In this document: piece by piece, positions 1 to 5,645 of the stretch
How positions within the stretch are numbered: position 1 is the stretch's first letter
How the letters are laid out: each line of letters begins with the position of its first letter
NCBI GenBank assembly: GCA_947364965.1
Contig: CANAUU010000053.1
Coordinates: 1-6,271, forward strand
Direction: 5' to 3'
DNA from: an uncultured Candidatus Saccharibacteria bacterium
GTDB taxonomy: Bacteria > Patescibacteriota > Saccharimonadia > Saccharimonadales > Saccharimonadaceae
DNA length: 6,271 nucleotides
Notes under the pieces: model-generated
The model's input: only the letters and a program-made list of their open reading frames with translations
The model's database searches: none
Told to the model about the DNA's origin: nothing
Translations under genes and position numbers: made by a program

Positions 1-680
1 GCCAAAAGGGTCATCATATCTCCAGAAAACGCCACTTTGAACAACGCCGTCGCGACGCTATGCGAATGCGTGGTCATGAGGCTAGAGATGAGAATGACCG
101 AATTCGCCAGCGCGTTCTTAGTCTCTCTGGGCTTCATGGTTCCGTCAACACATTAGTGCGCCGCTCCAACATCCTTGTCGCGCTTAACTGCTCGACTTCG
201 CATCTCAACGTGGAGGGGTTCTGCGCCTACTCTGAAGAATTATCCGATCGACTTTTTCGGCTCGAACAAGCAATCGTCCAGAATACCTCGCAGCAAGTTT
301 GGGGTAATGATGATAGGCTATTAATTATTTCGCGGGCGCTCATCATCAAAAAGCGTGCCGATGAATTACCATATAGCGAGTTCGAGCTTTGCCGTGACGG
401 TATAAATCTGACTAGTTCAGATTCATGGGCGCATTTTGCACTAACGTCGCTCGGCATCAGCGCTTGCGCAAAGGCAGTTTTGTCTCGCGAACGTGACGAG
501 CTCCGCCAAATCAAACAAACCCAAGGTTTGTACGATAAGGAGAACTACGATAGTCACCGTGCCGCTGAGAGAGCTGCCAACGCCGAAATCGATCAGGATA
601 ATTTCAGAGAATTATCCAAGCGCAGTCCATTTTTGCCAACGACAAAGGAGAGCTCATGCTGGGGGAGAAAAACGTCATAA
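1..680 (+). CDS. Hypothetical protein, 5'-truncated by the window edge
   Basis: The reading frame is open from base 3 to the TAA at 678-680, about 225 codons without a stop, so the visible ATG at 60 is probably internal and the true start lies upstream of the window. No family is recognised. The visible part is hydrophilic, without a signal peptide or membrane segment. It begins with a very basic stretch (KRHFEQRRRDAMRMRG) and looks mainly helical. The middle (SEELSDRLFRLEQAIVQN) could be amphipathic or coiled-coil, and a charged segment (ERDELRQIKQ ... RAAERAANAEIDQ) precedes a Ser/Thr-rich end. Length without stops and the terminator just after the stop support real coding. A cytoplasmic or nucleic-acid-associated role would be a guess from the basic character only. 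No neighbour to its left is visible. Confidence 0.6.
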   Translation, partial: QKGHHISRKRHFEQRRRDAMRMRGHEARDENDRIRQRVLSLSGLHGSVNTLVRRSNILVALNCSTSHLNVEGFCAYSEELSDRLFRLEQAIVQNTSQQVWGNDDRLLIISRALIIKKRADELPYSEFELCRDGINLTSSDSWAHFALTSLGISACAKAVLSRERDELRQIKQTQGLYDKENYDSHRAAERAANAEIDQDNFRELSKRSPFLPTTKESSCWGRKTS

Positions 681-690
681 TGTGCACCTC

Positions 691-746
691 GACCGCCGGT
701 AGCGGTCATGATTAGCCCCGGCTGGGTTTCTGGCCGGGGTATTTTT
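691..746 (+). terminator. Tandem hairpins with Rho-independent terminator
   Basis: Two hairpins follow the stop at 680. The first pairs GACCGC (691-696) with GCGGTC (702-707) around a 5-nt loop. The second pairs CCCCGGC (716-722) with GCCGGGG (733-739), seven G-C pairs with a 10-nt loop, and runs straight into TATTTTTAT (740-748). The second is a textbook intrinsic terminator for the upstream gene. The first may be an accessory structure. It separates that gene from the transporter, which has its own promoter. Confidence 0.85.
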
Positions 747-792
747 ATCTCTAAATATCATGTTCTATATCTTCTTGTGTCATAGTCGCCAT

Positions 793-821
793 TTGCCTGC
801 TAGAAACGCTTATGCTAAAAT
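793..821 (+). promoter_or_regulatory. Sigma-70-like promoter with extended -10, leaderless
   Basis: TTGCCT (793-798), a 17-nt spacer, then TAAAAT (816-821) preceded by TG at 813-814 (extended -10, TGC-TAAAAT). The expected transcription start is about 828, next to the ATG at 829, so the mRNA would be essentially leaderless. The same arrangement is seen before the helicase gene. Confidence 0.7.
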
Positions 822-828
822 AAGAAGA

Positions 829-2325
829 ATGGATGGTCATGTCAAAGCCACGTCAAACTCAAACTCGCTCAAACCTCCGAAACCCTCCAAAGCCCGCAAA
901 TCAGGAGAGCGTAGTACCGGCGTATCTTCGCGCCGAGTAATTTTGCGCAGCTCTGAAGCTATGCGTAAGCAATCCAAACCAACCAAGAAATCCAAATTAC
1001 GCCAAAAGTTAGCCAAACAGCCAAAGCCAGCCAAACTAGCCAAGCCGTCCCCGAATAATAGTTCTTGGCAAAATCCGATTATTAATTATTGGTCCGAAAA
1101 ACACCCGACCTGGGCGAAAAAGCGCTCTAGGCGCCTCAAGCAACGCCCGAAACTTTCCAAAGCCAAACATCTCGAATATCGTATTTTAGCCATGTTGGCG
1201 TTTTTCAGTATTTCGGTTGGTCTTTGGGAAAACTTCCGTCAGCTTTGGCTCCAAGAAAACGGTTTTTCCGCCACCGACGTCGGCAATATTGTTGGTCTGG
1301 GTACTATTGCTAGTGCAATCGCGCTCCTCTTTGTCGGAAAATACGTCAAAATGGTCAACATCAAAAGGTTCACCACTCTCATGCTCAGCTTGCGCTGTCT
1401 TGACCTTCTCCTGCTTGCCCTCATCAACGGCACTGGCTGGCGCTGGCTGATCGACATTTTCTCCATTCTCGACATCACTTCAAGCGCCGTGATTATCATT
1501 AGTATCTATCCGCTCCTCACCACCATCGTCAAAAGCAATGCCGTCTATTCCCGGCGTAAGCTGGTTGAGTATCTTTTCCGCGATGTCGGCATTATGATCG
1601 GTGGCATTTTTATTGGTCAGCAAATCGGCGGCGTTCTTATTGACTATAACGCTTGTCTTCTCATTGCTATCGTGTTCTTGATTATCGCGAGCGTCATTAT
1701 TTATCGTCTCAACCTCACAATCACCGAAAAAGCGCCCGATACTAAATTTTCCGCCCTTCGCTATATCACGCATAACAAACTCCAGCGCGGCTACATGGTT
1801 TATACTTTTCTGGCTGGCGCCGCCTACAACACTGCCGTTTCTCTGAAAATGCTTATGCTCACCGATTCTTTCGGTTTCTCTGCTGGTATTGCTACAAACT
1901 ATCTACTCGTCGTCGGGCTTTTGGCGGATTTCATCGGCATTCTTGCCCTAAAATATTTCACGCCGAAGAGCGATTATCTCACTATGTTCCTCAAATTTGG
2001 CGTGCGGGGCATTTTTCTCGCAGTTGGCTTCCTCTCGAACAACAATTTCGTCTGTTTCTTGGCCTTGACTTGGACCTTGCTCAGCTCTACCGCTTATGAA
2101 AACGTTAGCGACGGCTACTATATCAATGCTGTCGACAACCGCCACCAGCTCAAATATAACACTCTCCGCTATGTCATTCACCATTTCGGCATCGCGCTCG
2201 GGACCTTCCTTTGTGGCCAGATGTTCCAGTTCGGCCCTGGTCCGATTTTTGGTCTCTCGGCGCTACTGATTGTCTTTCAACTCGCGGCTGCTTTCTATCT
2301 CATCCGCCTTCGAAAAAAACGTTGA
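829..2325 (+). CDS. MFS-like 12-helix membrane transporter with basic N-terminal extension
   Basis: 498 aa from the ATG at 829. An in-frame ATG at 760 would add 23 residues, but it lies upstream of the promoter at 793-821 and lacks a Shine-Dalgarno. Residues 1 to about 115 are polar, very rich in Lys/Arg, Pro and Ser (KPPKPSKARKSG, KQPKPAKLAKPS), and probably cytoplasmic. About twelve hydrophobic helices follow, roughly 118-137, 151-172, 182-198, 206-233, 249-272, 274-293, then a polar central loop 294-321, then 322-343, 355-375, 389-403, 406-424, 447-467 and 472-494. The 6+6 split and the basic loop after helix 2 (GKYVKMVNIKRF, in the place of MFS motif A) suggest the major facilitator superfamily. 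The Gly-rich helix 5 (GIMIGGIFIGQQIGG) also fits. The substrate cannot be told. It ends LRKKR just before the structured RNA at 2344. The family call is fairly secure, the function is not. Confidence 0.85.
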   Translation: MDGHVKATSNSNSLKPPKPSKARKSGERSTGVSSRRVILRSSEAMRKQSKPTKKSKLRQKLAKQPKPAKLAKPSPNNSSWQNPIINYWSEKHPTWAKKRSRRLKQRPKLSKAKHLEYRILAMLAFFSISVGLWENFRQLWLQENGFSATDVGNIVGLGTIASAIALLFVGKYVKMVNIKRFTTLMLSLRCLDLLLLALINGTGWRWLIDIFSILDITSSAVIIISIYPLLTTIVKSNAVYSRRKLVEYLFRDVGIMIGGIFIGQQIGGVLIDYNACLLIAIVFLIIASVIIYRLNLTITEKAPDTKFSALRYITHNKLQRGYMVYTFLAGAAYNTAVSLKMLMLTDSFGFSAGIATNYLLVVGLLADFIGILALKYFTPKSDYLTMFLKFGVRGIFLAVGFLSNNNFVCFLALTWTLLSSTAYENVSDGYYINAVDNRHQLKYNTLRYVIHHFGIALGTFLCGQMFQFGPGPIFGLSALLIVFQLAAAFYLIRLRKKR

Positions 2326-2343
2326 GAATTGTAGATTGGCTGC

Positions 2344-2473
2344 TGCTTGGTGCTGGTTTTAGTCGTTTGCGGAACATCCGCAGGGCGACGACCCGAGGAC
2401 GAGGAGGCTCGCACCCGTAACGACGGGACGCGAGAACCCCGTGTCCGCAGATGGCTAAAACCAGGATCAAGCG
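2344..2473 (+). ncRNA. Candidate structured RNA (long closing stem with inner hairpin)
   Basis: The ends pair over 30 positions, 2344-2373 with 2444-2473: 24 Watson-Crick pairs, 5 G.U pairs and a single G-G mismatch (2352/2465). The G.U positions become A-C mismatches on the other strand, so the fold favours a + strand transcript. The 70-nt interior holds a second stem: CTCGC (2408-2412) with GCGAG (2430-2434) continuing into CCCGT (2414-2418) with ACGGG (2423-2427), closed by an AACG loop. TGCGGA (2368-2373) could instead pair with TCCGCA at 2377-2382, giving an alternative fold. A weak promoter (TTCGAA 2309-2314, 17 nt, TAGATT 2332-2337) would start RNA at about 2344. No U-run follows, so it is not a simple terminator. 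It shows no SRP RNA, tmRNA or RNase P signature. It may be a free ncRNA or a leader of the helicase gene. Confidence 0.5.
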
Positions 2474-2482
2474 TATCGACTG

Positions 2483-2491
2483 TGCTATAAT
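2483..2491 (+). promoter_or_regulatory. Extended -10 promoter of the helicase gene, leaderless
   Basis: TGCTATAAT at 2483-2491 is a perfect extended -10 (TGn plus TATAAT). No good -35 is visible at 16-18 nt, which extended -10 promoters can tolerate. The predicted start is about 2498, two bases before the ATG at 2500, and there is no Shine-Dalgarno. It sits only 10 nt after the structured RNA stem. Confidence 0.75.
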
Positions 2492-2499
2492 ATATAAAT

Positions 2500-5064
2500 A
2501 TGGATTTGATTTTGCGAGGCCTTAACCCGCCTCAGGAGGAAGCAGTCAAGACGCTCGAGGGTCCAGTTTTGGTGCTCGCGGGGGCTGGTTCCGGCAAAAC
2601 CAAAGTTCTCACTCATCGCATCGCCAATCTCATCGTACATGGCACCCGCCCCGACCAGATCCTTGCCGTCACTTTCACAAATAAGGCCGCCAAAGAAATG
2701 CGCGACCGCCTTTGGAAGTTAATCACACCAGCGCAACCTACGACGCCAGGCGCCCCCGACGCCAGTCAGGCAAACGCCATGAGCGCCACTACGCCCCGCT
2801 CTTTTATGCCCTACATGGGAACTTTTCACGGTATTTGTGTCCGCATTCTCCATATCGAAGCCGACGCTGCGGGCATCGACCGTAATTTTACGATTTATGA
2901 TTCCGAAGATCAACTAACCCTCATTCGCCGTATCATGCGTGCCATGAATATCGCAAACGACAAAACCCTCACTCCGAAGGCCGCGCACGGCATGATTAGC
3001 CATTGGCAAAATCTCGGGCAAACCCCCGCCGATGCTCGTCGTGAGGCTTTCTATCCGAATCAAAAGCGCGCCGCTGAAATCTACGAGCAATATGAGCGCG
3101 AGAAGGCTGCAGCCTCAGCGCTTGACTTCGATGATTTATTGACTAAAACCGCCGAACTCTTCGCCAAAAACCCCGAAGTTCGCGCCAAGTGGCAGAAAAA
3201 GTTCCGCCATATTCTTATCGACGAGTATCAGGACACCAACATTGTCCAATACAAACTAATCAAGCTGCTCGTCAACGAAGATCGCAACATCTGCGTCGTC
3301 GGCGATGACTGGCAGTCGATTTATTCCTGGCGCGGTGCTGATTTTACGAATATTCTGAATTTCGAACGCGATTTCCCCGGCGCCAAGGTCATCAAGCTTG
3401 AACAGAATTATCGCAGCACCGGCAACATTCTCGCCGCCTCGCAGAAAATTATTAACCAGAACAAAACCCGCACCGAAAAGACCCTTTTCACAGAGTCTGG
3501 CAAAGGCAGTCCGATTACGATTGAAGGCCTGACCGACGAAACCGCCGAAGCGAACTATGTCGCTCGCCAAATCATGCAGCTGAAATCCGCCTGCCATCTC
3601 GCCTCGGGGCATAGTTCCGCCGCCGTTGTCGGTGCTGCCAACCAGGAAACCGCCGGCACGAAACCGGACGACGCCGAGTCTGCGCGGAAACCACATCGTA
3701 CTGGTAGCTTCAGCGACTTTGCCGTCCTCTATCGCACAAATGCGCAGTCTTATGCTTTCGAAAAGGCCTTCATCGCCGCTCGCATTCCTTATAAAATCAT
3801 CGGCGGCGTCCGTTTCTATGACCGCAAGGAGGTCAAGGATGTCCTCGCTCTGCTCAAACTCATCGTCAACCCGGTTGACCGTGTCAGTTTTGAGCGCGTC
3901 GTGAAAAACCTACTTTCCGGCGTCGGTCCGGCTTCGCTCGAAAAAGTATTCGCCTATCTCGACGAACACCCAGAGGCTAATCTTGCTAGTCTTCAAGGTC
4001 TCCTCGAGACTTCCACTCTCCCTCCCAAAGCTCGCAACGCCGTTGCCCACGTCTCCAACTTCCTCCAAGATATGCGAAACAGTGAAGGGAACGACGATGG
4101 TGTTCCTGGGCTAGTTCGCGAAATGAACGAACAGGCTGACCTCTCCGTCACTAACATTCCCGCTCCAGAAATCGTCGAGCGCATTATCAAGAATTTTGAT
4201 CTTGCTAGCATTTTTCATAGCGACACTCCGGACGGTGAAGAGCGCATGAAGAACCTTGAAGTGCTCGCCTCGAACTCCAGTGCCTACGAAACCCTCGAAG
4301 AGTTTCTGGCTGATGCCGCTTTGCTCAGTTCCGCCGACGAAAGTGCCGGCAATGATGTCGTCTCGCTCATGACCCTCCACGCCGCGAAAGGTCTCGAGTT
4401 CCCAGTCGTCTTCATCGTTGGTATGGAAGATGGGCTGTTCCCGAGCAGTCGCTCTGACAATTCAGAAGAGGAACTTGAAGAAGAGCGTCGTCTCGCCTAT
4501 GTCGGCATGACCCGCGCCATGGAAGATTTATTCCTGACCTTCGCCGGTTCTCGTTTCAGTTTCGGCGGCCGCAGCTACAATACCCCCTCGCGCTTCCTCC
4601 TCGAACTCGGCTATAATCCTTATGGCTCTGGCGCGTTCGGCGAGAGCGGCGTCTTCGGCATTGACCAGGGCAGTCTCGGAGTAAACCCCGATGACGACGC
4701 GCCAGTCTTCCGTGCGCCGTCCGGTAGTTTTGGCGAGCCTTCTGGCGCCGGGAACGTCGGCAACTTTGGCATTCTCGGTGGCGATCCGGACGGGGAATTT
4801 GGCGCCCCAACCAAGCCGAGCCCTTCTATCACCGACCCTTATGCTCCACGCCACCCACGCAGTAGCTTTAGTGATTGCGGCACCGGTAGTTTTGGCAGCG
4901 GGGGTTCTAGGTCAGGGTTTAGCGATGGTTTTAGTGGCAACAGAAGTTCCAAATCGGAGTTTGGAAACGCAGGCTTCAAAACGTCGAGCGTCAATGATGT
5001 TTTCGACGATTTCGGCGAAAGCGACATCGACCCCTTCCCGGAAGACGTGCCAATTTTTGAGTGA
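2500..5064 (+). CDS. pcrA: UvrD/PcrA-type superfamily 1A DNA helicase with disordered FG-rich tail
   Basis: 854 aa ATP-dependent 3'-5' DNA helicase (family knowledge), acting in nucleotide excision repair, replication restart and removal of recombinase filaments. All motifs are visible: Q motif LNPPQEEAV (8-16), Walker A AGAGSGKT with K33, Ia TFTNKAAKEM (58-67), Ib MGTFHGI (106-112), II DEYQDTN (241-247), III GDDWQSIYSWRGAD (268-281), IV LEQNYRST (300-307), V MTLHAAKGLEFP (624-635) and VI EERRLAYVGMTRA (661-673). The helicase core ends near 705. E. coli UvrD and Geobacillus PcrA are about 720-725 aa, so the extra length comes from the tail and two low-complexity insertions (about 76-103 and 362-402). 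The tail (706-854) has eight FG dipeptides, lacks an evident PcrA Tudor-like domain, and ends DIDPFPEDVPIFE. The ATG at 2500 fits the leaderless promoter. UvrD and PcrA cannot be told apart with certainty. Confidence 0.96.
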   Translation: MDLILRGLNPPQEEAVKTLEGPVLVLAGAGSGKTKVLTHRIANLIVHGTRPDQILAVTFTNKAAKEMRDRLWKLITPAQPTTPGAPDASQANAMSATTPRSFMPYMGTFHGICVRILHIEADAAGIDRNFTIYDSEDQLTLIRRIMRAMNIANDKTLTPKAAHGMISHWQNLGQTPADARREAFYPNQKRAAEIYEQYEREKAAASALDFDDLLTKTAELFAKNPEVRAKWQKKFRHILIDEYQDTNIVQYKLIKLLVNEDRNICVVGDDWQSIYSWRGADFTNILNFERDFPGAKVIKLEQNYRSTGNILAASQKIINQNKTRTEKTLFTESGKGSPITIEGLTDETAEANYVARQIMQLKSACHLASGHSSAAVVGAANQETAGTKPDDAESARKPHRTGSFSDFAVLYRTNAQSYAFEKAFIAARIPYKIIGGVRFYDRKEVKDVLALLKLIVNPVDRVSFERVVKNLLSGVGPASLEKVFAYLDEHPEANLASLQGLLETSTLPPKARNAVAHVSNFLQDMRNSEGNDDGVPGLVREMNEQADLSVTNIPAPEIVERIIKNFDLASIFHSDTPDGEERMKNLEVLASNSSAYETLEEFLADAALLSSADESAGNDVVSLMTLHAAKGLEFPVVFIVGMEDGLFPSSRSDNSEEELEEERRLAYVGMTRAMEDLFLTFAGSRFSFGGRSYNTPSRFLLELGYNPYGSGAFGESGVFGIDQGSLGVNPDDDAPVFRAPSGSFGEPSGAGNVGNFGILGGDPDGEFGAPTKPSPSITDPYAPRHPRSSFSDCGTGSFGSGGSRSGFSDGFSGNRSSKSEFGNAGFKTSSVNDVFDDFGESDIDPFPEDVPIFE

Positions 5065-5111
5065 TATTTTCACGTTGGCGTCATAGCAGCTTGCGCTTTT
5101 TGAGCCATAAA

Positions 5112-5172
5112 GTTGCTCGAATTTTTGATTTTTTCGAGCGATGGGGCAAGGTTAGCCAGGCTAAACTTTTTT
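5112..5172 (+). terminator. Hairpins downstream of the helicase, probable weak terminator
   Basis: A first hairpin pairs GCTCGAA (5115-5121) with TTCGAGC (5133-5139), extended outward by wobble pairs, with a T-rich 11-nt loop but no following U-run. A second pairs TTAGC (5152-5156) with GCTAA (5160-5164) around CAG and is followed by TTTTTT at 5167-5172. GCTAAA (5160-5165) can alternatively pair with TTTAGC (5180-5185), a competing hairpin. Together they probably end helicase transcription, but the second stem is short. Confidence 0.45.
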
Positions 5173-5218
5173 GAAAAAATTTAGCGTGATTTTCGGAACT
5201 AACAGAGGTAATCCTAAC

Positions 5219-5255
5219 AAAAGAGACTAAAATAATTGTAAAAAATTTAGTCTCT
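5219..5255 (-). terminator. Minus-strand intrinsic terminator of the 73-aa gene
   Basis: AGAGACTAAA (5222-5231) pairs perfectly with TTTAGTCTCT (5246-5255), ten base pairs with a 14-nt AT-rich loop. Read on the minus strand the stem is followed by TTTTGTT (from 5222 leftwards). The stop codon of the small minus-strand gene (5247-5249) lies inside the stem. On the + strand no U-run follows, so it works best for minus-strand transcripts. Confidence 0.55.
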
Positions 5256-5468
5256 CAATGTTGTAGTTTTGACTATTTTTTGTAAGGCTTTGACGTTGCG
5301 CAATCCCCGGTGTTTTGTCCTCCGCCCCAGCCGCCGCCCTACCAAGTAGTTTTCGCTTCGTCTATGTGGCTCATCTTCCTGTGTGATGCGTTTGGGGAAG
5401 ATGAAGGGTTGTGTCGTAGGAAGTCTATAGGTAGCTTGTTGGGTGCCTTTTGACTTCCCATGAAACAT
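5247..5468 (-). CDS. Small basic hypothetical protein (73 aa)
   Basis: A 73-codon frame starting MFHGKSKGTQQ and ending KTTTLRD. It is strongly basic, with an Arg/Lys-rich C-terminal half (GRRLGRRTKHRGLR), and has no membrane segment or recognisable domain. Three things support it as a gene despite its size: a promoter (5477-5506) placed so that transcription starts at the ATG, the same leaderless layout as the two large genes, and a terminator hairpin at its stop codon. It lies downstream of the FISUMP gene on the same strand, 177 nt away, and converges with the helicase gene. Codons for NYLVG fall in an inverted repeat whose other copy is at 5576-5609. It could instead be the remnant of a repeat element or an untranslated transcript. 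Confidence 0.4.
   Translation of the reverse strand: MFHGKSKGTQQATYRLPTTQPFIFPKRITQEDEPHRRSENYLVGRRLGRRTKHRGLRNVKALQKIVKTTTLRD
5319..5351. repeat. Left arm of imperfect inverted repeat
   Basis: The reverse complement of 5319-5351 matches 5576-5609 with two substitutions and one inserted T over 34 positions, beginning AACTACTTGGTAGG and ending GGGCGGAGG. The arms are separated by 224 nt that contain the promoter and N-terminal codons of the small minus-strand gene. Such agreement is unlikely by chance. It could be a recombination site, the end of a small mobile element or a remnant of an inverted duplication. The similarity fades on both sides of the arm. Confidence 0.7.
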
Positions 5469-5476
5469 GAAGTATT

Positions 5477-5506
5477 TATATAGTGTTTGATATCTAATAT
5501 TGTAAA
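5477..5506 (-). promoter_or_regulatory. Minus-strand promoter of the 73-aa gene
   Basis: Read on the minus strand: TTTACA (5506-5501), an 18-nt spacer, TATATA (5482-5477), then 8 nt and the ATG at 5468. The -10 to ATG distance equals that of the helicase gene (8 nt) and is one more than that of the transporter gene (7 nt), so a leaderless start is expected. The region is AT-rich, which raises the chance of accidental matches. Confidence 0.45.
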
Positions 5507-5575
5507 AAAGGAATAGGTATGTGCTATATCAAATGCTATAGTTGTATATGGATGTTTGGAGGGCTTCCATATTTT

Positions 5576-5609
5576 AACTACTTGGTAGGTGCGGTGGCTA
5601 GGGCGGAGG
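5576..5609. repeat. Right arm of imperfect inverted repeat
   Basis: Inverted partner of 5319-5351 (31 of 34 positions agree, one of the differences an inserted T). It lies 36 nt from the stop codon of the FISUMP gene. On the + strand it is crossed by an open frame in the same phase (FNYLVG) as the left arm is on the minus strand (ENYLVG). Confidence 0.7.
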
Positions 5610-5645
5610 GTATAAGGTGTGGTGTTGTTGTTGGCTTGTTAGAGT

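Noticed and set aside
760..828. Longer start of the transporter at ATG 760, adding 23 residues
   Set aside because: The extended -10 promoter at 793-821 would lie inside the coding region, no Shine-Dalgarno precedes 760, and the added residues do not form a signal peptide useful ahead of a charged cytoplasmic arm.
2354..2462. Resemblance of CTGGTTTTAG...CTAAAACCAG to a Cas9 repeat/anti-repeat duplex
   Set aside because: There is one copy only, no spacer array, no cas genes, and the similarity is limited to the GTTTTAG/CTAAAAC core expected in any such stem.
2344..2473. SRP (4.5S) RNA, tmRNA or a plain transcription terminator
   Set aside because: The SRP helix 8 GGAA-type motif and the tmRNA tRNA-like ends are not visible on either strand, and no U-run follows the stem.
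4528..4854. Several minus-strand frames opposite the helicase tail
   Set aside because: They arise from the Gly/Ser-rich, GC-rich codons of the tail and have no promoter or domain.
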